A stretch of 64,000 nt of DNA, from positions 1-64,000 of the forward strand of contig PKCS01000039.1 in assembly GCA_002862305.1 (NCBI GenBank), given 5' to 3'. Below, piece by piece: positions 24,481-33,598 of the stretch (position 1 is its first letter; the number at the start of each line of letters is the position of its first letter). The position numbers were made by a program, and so were the translations under genes. The notes below the pieces were generated by a model, which worked only from the letters and a program-made list of their open reading frames with translations, ran no database searches and was not told the DNA's origin. Source of the DNA: Phycisphaerae bacterium (lineage in GTDB: Bacteria > Planctomycetota > Phycisphaerae > Phycisphaerales > SM1A02).

Positions 24481-24993
24481 TCAGTGCCCGGTGTGATCGC
24501 CCGCGCGGCTGGCCTCGTAGAGGAACCAGGTCCTGCGCTCGGTCTCGTCGATCCAGTTCTCGATCAGGCTCGAGCTGGCGATGTCGCGGTGGCGATCGGT
24601 CACGTCGTGGGCGGACCGAAGCGCGGCGGCGAGGTGCTTGTTGTCCTCGCAGAGTTCCCCCAGCATGTGGAGGGGTTCCACGAACGACTCGTCGTTGTCC
24701 TTGACCCGCTGTCGCCGACCGATGTCGCCGATCGACCTCAGGGTGGTCCCCCCGATCTTGCGGATCCGCTCCGCGATCGCGTCGGTCATGTCGAAGAGCT
24801 GTTCCCCCTGCTCGTCCAGCAGCAGGTGGTAGTCCCGGAAGTGGGGGCCGCTCACGTGCCAGTGGAAGTTCTTGGTCTTGAGGTACAGGGCGAAGACGTC
24901 GGCCAGCAGGGGGTTGAGCGCGGCCGAGATCTCCTCGGTGGCCTGCGGCTGAAGGTCCGTCGGGGTCGCGAGTGGCTGGTCGTTCTTTGACAT
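24481..24993 (-). CDS. Dps-type ferritin-like DNA-protection protein
   Basis: 170 residues with the Dps core: LYLKTKNFHWHVSGPHFRDYHLLLDEQGEQLFDMTDAIAERI (quoted for its His, Asp and Glu residues, which form the inter-subunit ferroxidase site), then LLGELCEDN-type helix and a C-terminal ferritin helix with the EETERRTWFL-like signature. Dps dodecamers oxidise Fe(II) with peroxide, store iron and protect DNA in the cytoplasm. A GGAG lies before the ATG; a TACCCT sequence about 70 nt upstream could be the -10. It is the first gene after tRNA-Ala on this strand. Confidence 0.92.
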   Translation of the reverse strand: MSKNDQPLATPTDLQPQATEEISAALNPLLADVFALYLKTKNFHWHVSGPHFRDYHLLLDEQGEQLFDMTDAIAERIRKIGGTTLRSIGDIGRRQRVKDNDESFVEPLHMLGELCEDNKHLAAALRSAHDVTDRHRDIASSSLIENWIDETERRTWFLYEASRAGDHTGH

Positions 24994-25140
24994 GCTTGGT
25001 CTCCGGTCACGCTGCGCACAGCTGGATTCGTCCCCCGGGTCCGGCCCCGGGGAGGTCTAGGGTACCGGATCGGGTTCCTCGGGGTTCCCGATCCGGGGGA
25101 CGCCGGCACCCCGCGGCGGACGCAGGGTGCCGGGCGATCA

Positions 25141-25213
25141 TGGAGCGTACCGGGCTCGAACCGGTAACCCCTGCCTTGCAAAGGCAGTGCTCTCCCAATT
25201 GAGCTAACGCCCC
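25141..25213 (-). tRNA. tRNA-Ala (anticodon UGC)
   Basis: Minus-strand sequence from GGGGCGT (25213) to ACGCTCC plus discriminator A (25141) folds as a standard tRNA: acceptor stem with one G-U pair, D arm GCTC/GAGC, anticodon stem CTGCC/GGCAG with loop TTTGCAA (anticodon TGC), T arm CCGG/CCGG with TTCGAGC. The 3' CCA is not encoded. Confidence 0.96.
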
Positions 25214-25226
25214 GGGGGAAGCCGTG

Positions 25227-25232
25227 AGTATA
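25227..25232 (-). promoter_or_regulatory. -10 box (TATACT) of the tRNA-Ala promoter
   Basis: TATACT on the minus strand lies 13 nt before the mature tRNA 5' end, right for a short precursor leader. The -35 region is weak. Confidence 0.5.
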
Positions 25233-25257
25233 CCGCGAGCCAACGCTCGAGGAACGG

Positions 25258-26736
25258 TCAGTCGGTCCCGTCGTCCGTGGTTGCCTCCACGACCGCCTCG
25301 TCGGTCGCCGGCGCCGGCTCCTTCGAGGCATCGTCGGTGTCGGACTCCCGGGTCGCGCCGCCGGTCACCTGGTCGGTGCCCGCGGTCTGCTTCGCGAGCA
25401 GGTCGATCCGCCTCGGGCGAACCACGTTCAGCTGGAGTGCCTCGTCGTATTCCACCGACCCGATGATGCCCACCGAGAGTCCCGTCCAGCTCGCCATGTC
25501 GTAGCGCTTGTCCGGGACCACGTAGGCGATGGTGTGTCCGCCGGCCATGTCCTGCAGCCGGAAGAGCTGGGGCATGGTGTTCGAGCCGCTGAACACCACC
25601 GAGGCGTTGAGCTGCCCCACGATGTCGAAGGGGGCCCGGGTGTCCATCGCCATCCTGGTGGCGTTGATGTTGTCGCCGTCGATGCGCGTCCGCTCCCTCA
25701 TCGCCTTGAGGCGGGCCAGTCGATCCTGCACGTCGCCCTTGATCTCGAGCACGTCGATGCGGCTCTGCACGGTCGCCTTCTGGACATCGGTGATGTCGGG
25801 ATCCTCGGCCAGCTTCGCGAACTCCCGCTGCAGGGTCTGCAGCTCCGCGGACTCGATGTCCTCCCGCAGGACCTCCCTGAAGGCATCGTCCAGCTCGGCG
25901 AGTCTCTCGGCCCGCATCGCCGCGGGACTGAGGGCCTCCTCCTCGACCGCGACGGCGGTCACCGTCTCCTCGGTCTCCTCGTTCTCCCCGGTCGTCTCGG
26001 CGGCGGCCCCGTCGTCCCCGGTCGGGGTCGGCGCGGGGGTGGTCCCGAGGGTGATCACCTCACCACCAGACGCGGGGGTCGGCTCCTGCGAGGCGTCGGC
26101 CTCGGTGGGTTTCGCCTCGGCGTCCTGCTTCGCCATCACCGGCATGATCGCGGCGATCTCCTCGGCGCTCGCCTTGCGCAGCATCTTCGCATTGATCCAG
26201 GCCAGCTGGTCGTGGGGGAGCTGCACCTTCCAGTTGCCGGGATCATTGGCTCGCGTGCCCGGAATCCGTTCGATGAGCACGAGTTCCGTGCCCGAGTCGA
26301 GTGCGGGATCGAGGGCTTCGAAGCTGGCGCTGGGGCGACCGTCCTTGTTGAGGTTCGGCGCCCGCAGCGAGGTGCGTCGGAGCACGGTCCCGGTCATCCC
26401 GTCGGCCTCGATCGCGTCGGTCCGCACGTAGCCGTAGGCCGACTCGAAGGCGGGCGTGGCGGTCCGGACCCGCGCCCAGCCGTAGCGCTCGTCGATGACC
26501 TCGACCACCGCCCCCCTGGACAGTTGGAAGAAGGGATAGCCGCCCTCCACGCTGGCCGCGGTCCGGACGTTGATGTTCCCGTCCCGATCGACCACGAAGA
26601 ACCGATCCGCACCCGGCGTGGTGGCCGTGGCGGACGCGGGGTCGGCGGGTGGTGCCGCCGATTCCTGGGCGGAGGCGAACGAAGCGGTGAGGAGGCCTGA
26701 AAGACCCATGACGGCGAGGGTGGTTTTCATCTGCAT
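25258..26736 (-). CDS. Exported bacterial SH3-domain protein
   Basis: 492 residues: signal peptide 1-23 (GLLTASFASA), SH3-like domain about 33-90 (FFVVDRDGNINVRTAASVEGG), a second SH3-like segment to about 170, an acidic Glu/Thr/Ala-rich linker (about 195-255), a coiled coil (about 260-335, rich in Glu/Arg/Leu), and a C-terminal beta-rich domain. Bacterial SH3 domains often bind peptidoglycan, so an envelope role is plausible. The open frame continues upstream, but the ATG at 26736 lies 6 nt after a TACCAT box and opens the signal peptide. Divergent from the TolC-like gene by 46 nt. Confidence 0.8.
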   Translation of the reverse strand: MQMKTTLAVMGLSGLLTASFASAQESAAPPADPASATATTPGADRFFVVDRDGNINVRTAASVEGGYPFFQLSRGAVVEVIDERYGWARVRTATPAFESAYGYVRTDAIEADGMTGTVLRRTSLRAPNLNKDGRPSASFEALDPALDSGTELVLIERIPGTRANDPGNWKVQLPHDQLAWINAKMLRKASAEEIAAIMPVMAKQDAEAKPTEADASQEPTPASGGEVITLGTTPAPTPTGDDGAAAETTGENEETEETVTAVAVEEEALSPAAMRAERLAELDDAFREVLREDIESAELQTLQREFAKLAEDPDITDVQKATVQSRIDVLEIKGDVQDRLARLKAMRERTRIDGDNINATRMAMDTRAPFDIVGQLNASVVFSGSNTMPQLFRLQDMAGGHTIAYVVPDKRYDMASWTGLSVGIIGSVEYDEALQLNVVRPRRIDLLAKQTAGTDQVTGGATRESDTDDASKEPAPATDEAVVEATTDDGTD

Positions 26737-26742
26737 GGAACC

Positions 26743-26748
26743 ATGGTA
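26743..26748 (-). promoter_or_regulatory. Putative -10 box (TACCAT) of leaderless promoter, SH3 protein
   Basis: TACCAT on the minus strand ends 6 nt before the ATG at 26736. A GGAGG further upstream sits at correct spacing for an out-of-frame ATG inside the box itself, not for this gene. Confidence 0.45.
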
Positions 26749-26768
26749 CCTCCCCGCCCGGAGGCTGC

Positions 26769-26774
26769 TAGCAT
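26769..26774 (+). promoter_or_regulatory. Putative -10 box (TAGCAT) of leaderless promoter, TolC-like gene
   Basis: TAGCAT ends 8 nt before the ATG at 26783; no ribosome binding site is visible. Lies in the same 46-nt gap as the opposing box for the SH3 gene. Confidence 0.45.
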
Positions 26775-26782
26775 TCGCTCTC

Positions 26783-28612
26783 ATGGCAGGGTTTTCCACC
26801 AGAAACGTCAACCACCTCCTCCTGCTCGCCTCGCTCCTCGCGTCGGGATGTGCGGAGCCGTACGCCCGGGATGACGGCGACCGGCGCCTCCAGGCCGCCC
26901 TCGAGGGTGCGATCCAGCGCGAACTCGCGGTGCAGGCGTCGGGTGCGCCCCTCCAGACCACCCCGACCCTCGATTCGCAGGTCGAGACCACCCTGGCTGC
27001 CCGTCGGACGGAGCTCGACGGGATCGGCCCGACGCTCGCCCGCGGGGGCGAGCCGCTCGACCTCGGCGAGGACCTGCTCGGGCAGCCCCAGGAACAGTTC
27101 TTCATCACCCTGCGCGCCGCCCTCGAGAGCGCGATCACCCACAACCTGCTCGGGCAGAACGCCCGGCTCGCCCAGGGCATCAGCGAGACCCGCATCGTCG
27201 AGGCGGAGGCCGCCTTCGATGCGGTCTTCTTCTCGGATTTCGAGTTCACCAGGCTGCAGCAACCCGAGGTCGTGCCGAGGATCGAGCTGGCCCCCGGGTT
27301 CGCCCGGGACATCTCGCCGTCGGTCCGCAACGTCAAGCGTTGGGAGGTCGAGACGGGCCTCCGCAGCCTGCTGACCTCCGGCGGGTCGGTCGAGGTCTCG
27401 ACTTCCGTGGGATACGACGACATCGCGGATTCCGACGGCATCACCTACCAGCCGGACCCCGCCTGGAACTCCGCGATCAGCCTGGGCATCACCCAGCCCC
27501 TCCTTCGCGGGTTCGGCACCGAGGTGGCGCTCTCGCAGGTCAGGCTCGCGCGGAACGCGGCCCGCTCCTCGACCGAGGACGTCCGCGAGCAGCTGCTGGC
27601 GGTGGTCGCGAACGTGGAGGCGGCCTACTGGCAGCTGGTGCTGGCCCGCCAGCGCCTTTCCGCCGCCGAATGGCTGCTCGAGGTCGGGGTGGAGATCCGC
27701 GACGTGCTCGCCAAGCGTCGGGACATCGACACCACCGCGGCGAACTACGCCGACGCGGTCGCGACGGTCGAGCGACGACGCGGGGACCTCATCGTCGCCC
27801 AGCGGGACATCCGCTTCTCCAGCGATGCCCTGAAGGTGATCATGAACGACCCCCGGCTGCCCGTCGGGGAGGAGATCCTGATCGCGCCCGCGGACTGGAT
27901 GACCGACGAACCGATGCGATACAACCTCGGGGAGGCGATCGCGGTCTCGATCGACCGGTCGCCCTCGGTCCGTCGGGCGCTGCTGCTCATCGACGACGCG
28001 TCCATCGGCATCGACGTCGCGGACAACGGCCGGTTGCCCCAGCTGGACCTCGCGGGACAGATGCGGTGGAACGGACTCGAGGGGGGCCTCGGCTCGAGCT
28101 ACGACAACCTCGTCGAGGGCGGACTGGTCGACTACCTGCTGGGGGTCCAGTTCTCCCAGGCGATCGGCAACCAGGCCGCGGAGGCGGTCTACCGGCGTTC
28201 CCGGCTGGAACGATCGGCCGCGGTGGTCGCCTACCAGAGGGCGATCCAGCAGACCGTCCTCCAGGTCAAGAACGCACTGCGGGACGTCCGCACCAGCTCG
28301 CTGCTGATCGGACAGACCCGGGCCCTGCGCCTCGCGCAGGCCGAGAACCTCCGTGCCCTGCGGGTGACGCAGAAGACCATGGCCCAGCTCACCCCCGAAT
28401 TCCTCGCCCTGAAGTTCCAGCGACAGGACGGCCTTGCCACCGCCCGGGTGCGCGAGGTGCAGGCCCTGGTGGAGTACAACACCGCGATCGCGAGGCTGTT
28501 CCAGTCGATGGGGATCGGCCTCCAGATGAATCGAATCGAACTTCAGATCGATTCCGGTACGATTCCGCTGGAGTCTGCGGTATCCTCGATGGTCCGGAAC
28601 CCCTCCACATGA
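26783..28612 (+). CDS. TolC-family outer-membrane efflux lipoprotein
   Basis: 609 residues. The N-terminus ends in LASLLASGC (lipobox-like, C23), so it is probably lipid-anchored like OprM-type factors. Two halves of long amphipathic helices follow the TolC pattern: GITQPLLRGFGTEVALSQVRLARNAA, YWQLVLARQRLSAAEWLLEVG, and the second half QFSQAIGNQAAEAVYRRSRLERSAAVV (quoted in part) with EYNTAIARLFQSMG at the end. It forms a trimeric outer-membrane channel for an efflux or secretion system; no pump or membrane-fusion partner is adjacent. Its stop overlaps the ATG of the Sua5 gene. Confidence 0.88.
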   Translation: MAGFSTRNVNHLLLLASLLASGCAEPYARDDGDRRLQAALEGAIQRELAVQASGAPLQTTPTLDSQVETTLAARRTELDGIGPTLARGGEPLDLGEDLLGQPQEQFFITLRAALESAITHNLLGQNARLAQGISETRIVEAEAAFDAVFFSDFEFTRLQQPEVVPRIELAPGFARDISPSVRNVKRWEVETGLRSLLTSGGSVEVSTSVGYDDIADSDGITYQPDPAWNSAISLGITQPLLRGFGTEVALSQVRLARNAARSSTEDVREQLLAVVANVEAAYWQLVLARQRLSAAEWLLEVGVEIRDVLAKRRDIDTTAANYADAVATVERRRGDLIVAQRDIRFSSDALKVIMNDPRLPVGEEILIAPADWMTDEPMRYNLGEAIAVSIDRSPSVRRALLLIDDASIGIDVADNGRLPQLDLAGQMRWNGLEGGLGSSYDNLVEGGLVDYLLGVQFSQAIGNQAAEAVYRRSRLERSAAVVAYQRAIQQTVLQVKNALRDVRTSSLLIGQTRALRLAQAENLRALRVTQKTMAQLTPEFLALKFQRQDGLATARVREVQALVEYNTAIARLFQSMGIGLQMNRIELQIDSGTIPLESAVSSMVRNPST

Positions 28613-29592
28613 ACTCCGATCGAATCCTCGAGCCCACCCCCGAACACGTCGAACGCTGTGCCAGGCACCTGCGGGAGGGGGGGCTCGTGGGCATGCCGAC
28701 CGAGACCGTCTACGGCCTTGCCGCCGACGCCTGCGACCAGGAGGCGGTCCGGCGGATCTACCGGGCCAAGTCCCGCCCCGCGGGCAATCCGCTGATCGTG
28801 CACGTCGCGCGGGCGGAGCAGGCACGCTCCTTCTGCGAGCAGTGGGACGACCGGTGCCAGCAGCTGGCCGACGCCTTCTGGCCGGGCCCGCTGACCCTGG
28901 TGCTCAAGCGCAGCGCGCTCGCCAGCGACTCGATCACCGCGGGCCAGTCCACGGTGGCGGTCCGCTCCCCGGCCCACGACGTCGCACGCGCCCTGATCGA
29001 GGCCGCCGATCGCGCCCTCGTGGCCCCGAGCGCCAACCAGAGCGGCCACGTCTCCTCGACCACCGCGGCCCACGTGATCACCGAGTTCCCGGAGCTCGAG
29101 TTCCCGGTCCTCGACGGGGGGATGTGCGCACTGGGCATCGAGTCCACGGTGCTGGACCTGACCGGGGACCACCCGATCGTCCTGCGCCCCGGCGCGGTCA
29201 CCGCGCGCGCGCTTCGCAACGTGCTGCCGGACCTCGAGGTGCCGGTCATCGGCGAGCAGGGGGCCTCACCCGGGACCGCGCCCCGGCACTACGCCCCGCA
29301 CACGCCCACCGAGCTGGTCACCGGCGGCGAGATCCAGGATCGCCTGGCGGGCTGTTCGGCCCCCATCACCGTGCTCTCGATCGGCCCCCGCCGGGTCGGG
29401 GTGCCGCACGCCTCGGTCGAGATGCCCGACGACCCGGATGCGTACGCACGCAAGCTCTACGCCGGCCTCCGCGAGGCGGACGAGTCCGACGGCTCGTTGA
29501 TTCTCATCGAGTCCCCACCCTGGACCGACGGGCTCTGGCGGGCGATCAACGACCGCCTGCAGCGCGCCTGCGCCCCGCCGGTCAGCTCGTGA
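28609..29592 (+). CDS. L-threonylcarbamoyladenylate synthase (Sua5 type)
   Basis: Makes threonylcarbamoyl-AMP from threonine, bicarbonate and ATP for the t6A37 modification of ANN-decoding tRNAs. The 327-residue product has the YrdC-like domain (about 1-190: [67 protein letters not shown]) and the extra C-terminal Sua5 domain (about 210-327, [14 protein letters not shown] hinge), which distinguishes it from TsaC. ATG overlaps the upstream TGA. Its end overlaps the convergent hutU by 11 nt. Confidence 0.93.
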   Translation: MNSDRILEPTPEHVERCARHLREGGLVGMPTETVYGLAADACDQEAVRRIYRAKSRPAGNPLIVHVARAEQARSFCEQWDDRCQQLADAFWPGPLTLVLKRSALASDSITAGQSTVAVRSPAHDVARALIEAADRALVAPSANQSGHVSSTTAAHVITEFPELEFPVLDGGMCALGIESTVLDLTGDHPIVLRPGAVTARALRNVLPDLEVPVIGEQGASPGTAPRHYAPHTPTELVTGGEIQDRLAGCSAPITVLSIGPRRVGVPHASVEMPDDPDAYARKLYAGLREADESDGSLILIESPPWTDGLWRAINDRLQRACAPPVSS

Positions 29593-31255
29593 AGTCTTCC
29601 ATCGGCATGTCCACCCCGAGCCTGCCCGCGCAGTCCCGTGCCACGTCGTAGCCCGCGTCGGCGTGCCGGAAGACGCCCATCATCGGGTCGTTGGTGAGCA
29701 CCCGGCGAAGCCTGGCCTCCGCGGCGGGGGTCCCGTCCGCCACGATCACCTGTCCCGCGTGCTGCGAGAAGCCGATGCCCACGCCGCCCCCGTGGTGGAA
29801 GCTGACCCAGCTCGCCCCCGAGGCGATGTTGGTGGCGAAGTTCAGGATCGGCCAGTCGCTCACCGCGTCGGTGCCGTCGATCATCGCCTCCGTCTCGCGG
29901 TTCGGGCTCGCGACGCTGCCGCAGTCGAGGTGGTCCCGTCCGATCACCAGCGGCGCGGACACCTTGCCCGAGGCGACCAGCTCGTTGAAGAGCACGCCTG
30001 CCTTGTCGCGTTCCCCGAGGCCCAGCCAGCAGATCCGGCAGGGGAGTCCCTGGTAGGCGACGCGGTCCTCGGCCATGGTCAGCCACCGGCGCAGCGACTC
30101 GTCCTCGGGGAAGAGTTCCATGAGCGCCCGGTCGGTGACCGCGATGTCCTTCGGGTCCCCGGAGAGGGCGCACCAGCGGAAGGGGCCCCGGCCCACGCAG
30201 AACTGGGGCCGGATGTACTCGGGCACGAAGCCGGGGAAGGCGAAGGCGTCCTCGAAGCCGTTGTCCAGGGCCCGCTGCCGGATGTTGTTCCCGTAGTCGA
30301 AGGTCTTCGCCCCCGCGGACTGCATCTTGACCATCAGGCGCACGTGCTCCTCCATGGTGTCCATCGAATGGGAGGTGTACCCCTCGGGGTCGGTGTCCCG
30401 CAGCGAGTCGGCGGACCCGCGGTCCATGTCGACCGGGTAGTACCCCACCAGGGGGTCGTGCGCGGAGGTCTGGTCGGTCAGGGTGTCGGGGACGATGCCC
30501 CGTTCGTCGAGCCGGCGCAGCAGGTCCACCGCGTTGCCCAGGTAGCCGATCGACAGCGCCTTGCGCTGGTCCCGGTACTCGACGGCCCGGTCGATGGCCG
30601 CGTCGAGGTCCTCCTCGATCTCGTCGAGGTAGCGGTCGTGCACCCGCTTCTCGAGTCGCTCCCGGCAGACTTCGGCGATCAGGCAGGTCCCTTCGTTCAT
30701 GGTGATCGCGAGCGGCTGGGCCCCGCCCATGCCGCCGCATCCCCCGGTGACGTTGAGGGTCCCGGCGAGGGTGCCGCCGAAGTGCTGGCGAGCGCATTCG
30801 GCGTAGGTCTCGTAGGTCCCCTGGAGGATTCCCTGGGTCCCGATGTAGATCCAGGACCCCGCGGTCATCTGCCCGAACATCATCAGCCCGCGGGCCACGA
30901 GATCGTCGAAGTGTTCCTGCGTGGCCCAGTGGGGGACGAGGTTCGAGTTGGCGATCATCACCCTCGGCGCGTCCTCGTGGGTCCTGATCACCCCGACCGG
31001 CTTGCCGGACTGCACCAGCATCGTCTCGTCGGGTTCGAGTCGCTGCAGGGTCTCGATCATCGCGTCGAGCGCCTCCCAGCTGCGAGCGGCCTGTCCGCGG
31101 CCTCCGTAGACCACCAGGTCCTCGGGTCGCTCGGCGACCTCGGGATCGAGGTTGTTCATCAGCATCCGCATCGCCCCCTCTGCCTGCCAGCTCTTGCAGG
31201 AGCGTTCGGAGCCGCGGGGGGCGGTGATCACACGATTCTGGGTGTTGGTGCTCAT
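29582..31255 (-). CDS. hutU: Urocanate hydratase
   Basis: Second step of histidine degradation: urocanate plus water to 4-imidazolone-5-propionate, NAD+-dependent. The 557-residue product is normal length and shows [18 protein letters not shown] (NAD binding), [21 protein letters not shown], and the urocanase signature around [11 protein letters not shown]. hutH lies 19 nt upstream on the same strand, but a TAGAAT box 6 nt before the ATG suggests a separate leaderless start as well. No hutI or hutG is nearby. Confidence 0.97.
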   Translation of the reverse strand: MSTNTQNRVITAPRGSERSCKSWQAEGAMRMLMNNLDPEVAERPEDLVVYGGRGQAARSWEALDAMIETLQRLEPDETMLVQSGKPVGVIRTHEDAPRVMIANSNLVPHWATQEHFDDLVARGLMMFGQMTAGSWIYIGTQGILQGTYETYAECARQHFGGTLAGTLNVTGGCGGMGGAQPLAITMNEGTCLIAEVCRERLEKRVHDRYLDEIEEDLDAAIDRAVEYRDQRKALSIGYLGNAVDLLRRLDERGIVPDTLTDQTSAHDPLVGYYPVDMDRGSADSLRDTDPEGYTSHSMDTMEEHVRLMVKMQSAGAKTFDYGNNIRQRALDNGFEDAFAFPGFVPEYIRPQFCVGRGPFRWCALSGDPKDIAVTDRALMELFPEDESLRRWLTMAEDRVAYQGLPCRICWLGLGERDKAGVLFNELVASGKVSAPLVIGRDHLDCGSVASPNRETEAMIDGTDAVSDWPILNFATNIASGASWVSFHHGGGVGIGFSQHAGQVIVADGTPAAEARLRRVLTNDPMMGVFRHADAGYDVARDCAGRLGVDMPMEDFTS

Positions 31256-31261
31256 GCGGCC

Positions 31262-31267
31262 ATTCTA
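31262..31267 (-). promoter_or_regulatory. Putative -10 box (TAGAAT) of leaderless promoter, hutU
   Basis: TAGAAT on the minus strand ends 6 nt before the hutU ATG, within the 19-nt gap after hutH. It would allow hutU transcription independent of hutH. Confidence 0.5.
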
Positions 31268-31274
31268 GGGGGGT

Positions 31275-32801
31275 TCAGACCCCGCCGGCAGCGATGAGTT
31301 CCGCGATTCGTGCAATGTCCGGGGCGGGGGGACGGTCCGTGGTGAGGGGGGTCACCTCCCCGCGGACGGCCTCCACGGTGCGCTCCACCCCGGTTCCCGA
31401 CCGCAGGGGGCGCTGGTGCTCCATCGCCTCGGTCATCACCAGCAGCTCGATCGCCACCACGTCCCGGGCCAGCCGGATCGACTGGCGAGCGAGGTTCGCG
31501 GACGTGGCTCCCATCGAGTTGTAGTCCTCGATGCCCGCCGAGGTGGGGACGTTGCCGACGCTGGCGGGATTCGCGAGGGTCTGCAGCTCGTTGCAGCAGG
31601 CCGCCGCGGTGTACTGCGCGATCATGTACCCCGAATGGAGCCCCGGCTCGGGAGCGAGGTAGGTGGTGACGGGGTTCTGGTCGTCGTGCCCCGACAGCAG
31701 CCAGAACACCCGGCGTTCGGCGATGCCCGCCACGTGCACCAGCGCGATGCGCAGGGAGTCCAGCGCGATCGCGAGGGGCATGCCGTGGAAGTTGCCGCCG
31801 GAGAGGATCGACCCGTCCTCGGGCATGACCAGCGGGTTGTCGGTCACCGCCCCGAGTTCCCGCTCGACGATCGTCCGCACCTGGTCGATCGCATCGACCG
31901 CCGCGCCCAGGACCTGCGGGGCCGCACGCAGGCAGTAGGGATCCTGCACCCGCGGGTCGTCCTCGAGGTGGTCGAGCACGATCGTGGATCCCTCCAGTCG
32001 CTCGAGGACCTCGCGTGCCACCATGGTCTGTCCCTGCTGTCGTCGAAGTTCGTGGATCCGCGGATCGAAGGGGCCGTGCGACGCCCGGCACGCGTCCACG
32101 GACAGCGCGGTCCCCGCGATCGCGGCCCGGACCAGGGTCCCGGCATCCTCCAGGCACAGGGCCGCGGTCGCGGCCATCAGGTGGGTGCCGTTCAGCAGGG
32201 CGAGCCCTTCCTTGGCCTCCAGCTGGAGCGGTCGTTCCCCCAGCTCCTCGAGGAGGGCGCCGGTCGCCCGCTCCGTTCCCCGGTGGAGGCATGAACCCTC
32301 CCCGATGAGTGCGAGGGCGATGTGGGACAGGGGGGCCAGGTCCCCGGAGGCACCCACCGAGCCGCGGGAGGGCACCACCGGCAGCACGTCGTGCTCGAGG
32401 TGCCAGAGGAGCCGGTCGATGGTGCGGGGCTCGACCCCGGAGTGGCCGCGTGCGAGGCTCGCGGCCAGCAGCAGCATCGTGCCCCGGACCACGTCCGCGG
32501 GCAGGGGGTCGCCCACGCCCGCCGCGTGGCTCCGGACGATGTTCCGCTGGATCTCGTGGACCTGTTCCACCGAGATCCGCACCTTGGAGAGCGAGCCGAA
32601 GCCCGTGTTCAGGCCGTAGATCGGATCGACGTGGTCCGCCGCGGCCGCGACGACCGCCCGGGCCGCCGCCACGCGCTCGCGGGCCGGGTCGGCGAGGCTG
32701 ACGGGCGCGTGCCCGCGGGCCACGGCCACGACCTCCCCGGTCGTCAGCGGACTTCCATCGAGGGTCACCGGGATCGGCGGGCTGGCTTCGCGTCGGCTCA
32801 T
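31275..32801 (-). CDS. hutH: Histidine ammonia-lyase
   Basis: First step of histidine degradation: L-histidine to urocanate and ammonia. The 508-residue product has the self-cyclising Ala-Ser-Gly triad (A151-S152-G153 in GSVGASGDLAPLSH) that forms the MIO cofactor, YGLNTGFGSL near the N-terminus, and NGTHLMAA, AVTDNPLV and GNFHGMPLA in the core. Normal family length. The frame continues upstream, but the ATG at 32801 gives the expected N-terminus and lies 10 nt after a TAGTCT box. Confidence 0.97.
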   Translation of the reverse strand: MSRREASPPIPVTLDGSPLTTGEVVAVARGHAPVSLADPARERVAAARAVVAAAADHVDPIYGLNTGFGSLSKVRISVEQVHEIQRNIVRSHAAGVGDPLPADVVRGTMLLLAASLARGHSGVEPRTIDRLLWHLEHDVLPVVPSRGSVGASGDLAPLSHIALALIGEGSCLHRGTERATGALLEELGERPLQLEAKEGLALLNGTHLMAATAALCLEDAGTLVRAAIAGTALSVDACRASHGPFDPRIHELRRQQGQTMVAREVLERLEGSTIVLDHLEDDPRVQDPYCLRAAPQVLGAAVDAIDQVRTIVERELGAVTDNPLVMPEDGSILSGGNFHGMPLAIALDSLRIALVHVAGIAERRVFWLLSGHDDQNPVTTYLAPEPGLHSGYMIAQYTAAACCNELQTLANPASVGNVPTSAGIEDYNSMGATSANLARQSIRLARDVVAIELLVMTEAMEHQRPLRSGTGVERTVEAVRGEVTPLTTDRPPAPDIARIAELIAAGGV

Positions 32802-32811
32802 CGGTCTCGAC

Positions 32812-32817
32812 AGACTA
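32812..32817 (-). promoter_or_regulatory. Possible -10 box (TAGTCT) for hutH
   Basis: TAGTCT on the minus strand ends 10 nt before the hutH ATG; the predicted leader would be only a few bases. No operator-like palindrome was recognised beside it. Confidence 0.4.
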
Positions 32818-33014
32818 GGGGGGATCCATGGTCCCCGCCAGCCGCCGATCCTCCCGACGCGGCCCCCGGGGCCCGCCCGGCCCGGCTCGGCGAGATTCCC
32901 GTGAACCGCCCCCACCACGGGGGTCCGGGGCCGCTGGGGGCGCCGCGTCCCGGCTCCCTCCAGATTCCTCGTGGATTACCCGTCCATCACTGAGACAACC
33001 TCGAGGAGCTCGTC

Positions 33015-33020
33015 TACACT
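33015..33020 (+). promoter_or_regulatory. Possible -10 box (TACACT) for the 33.1-33.6 kb gene pair
   Basis: TACACT, preceded at about 18 nt by a TGAGAC stretch as a weak -35, lies 53 nt before the ATG at 33074. The predicted transcript has a leader containing GGAG. Confidence 0.35.
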
Positions 33021-33073
33021 TGGCTTCCCTCCCGGGGACAACCATCACCCATCGACGAATCATGGAGAATTCG

Positions 33074-33277
33074 ATGACCTCATCCGAGACCCACAACTGG
33101 CCCGACCTTGCGATCGGACTCTACGAACGACTCACCGGCTCCAACGCCGAGATCATCTACCAGTTCGACAACATGACCATCGAGATCCCCAGCGGCACCG
33201 GCCCCGAGGCCCGGCACGCCCCCTGGCGTCTCAACGGCACCCTGCGCATCCGGACCCGGTCCCACGACGGCTCCTGA
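33074..33277 (+). CDS. Small protein of unknown function, 67 residues
   Basis: Start chosen at ATG 33074, which has GGAG 6-7 nt upstream; an in-frame ATG at 33062 has none. The product reads MTSSETHNWPDLAIGLYERL, then GSNAEIIYQFDNMTIEIPSG and a basic end LRIRTRSHDGS. Soluble, no membrane segment, no recognised family. Three bases separate it from the next gene, so the two are probably made together. Confidence 0.6.
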   Translation: MTSSETHNWPDLAIGLYERLTGSNAEIIYQFDNMTIEIPSGTGPEARHAPWRLNGTLRIRTRSHDGS

Positions 33278-33280
33278 TCG

Positions 33281-33598
33281 ATGTCCCTGCACATCGAATC
33301 CGACCTACGCCTCGAGTTCGAGGGGCATGAGCTGTCCCTCCGCGATGACGGGGACGAGCTGGTCGCCGAGTTCAGCTCGCTGTCCGCGGTTCGACGACTG
33401 AAGCGCACCCTCAAGGTCCGGCCCGGCCCGCTACCGCCCGTCTGTCGGCTCCCGGGCCTCGACGAGATCACGGCTCGCGTCGTGGTCCGTGGCCGGACGG
33501 TGGCCGTGCTCGACACCCGGGGTCACTCCGCCAACGTCAAGCCGGTCTGGCTGGGGTTGATCGCTACCCTGCTGCACCTTCCGGCTTCAGGCGCCTGA
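33281..33598 (+). CDS. Small protein of unknown function, 105 residues
   Basis: 105 residues, N-terminal half rich in beta-strand-type alternation (MSLHIESDLRLEFEGHELSL), then RRLKRTLKVRPG, and a hydrophobic end VKPVWLGLIATLLHLPASG that could sit on or in the membrane. Starts 3 nt after the 67-residue gene. Its last 35 nt run opposite the end of the SDR gene, so the two genes overlap tail to tail. No family recognised. Confidence 0.6.
   Translation: MSLHIESDLRLEFEGHELSLRDDGDELVAEFSSLSAVRRLKRTLKVRPGPLPPVCRLPGLDEITARVVVRGRTVAVLDTRGHSANVKPVWLGLIATLLHLPASGA

Noticed and set aside
29663-31297. A 544-codon plus-strand frame opposite hutU
   Set aside because: Shadow frame of the conserved urocanase gene.
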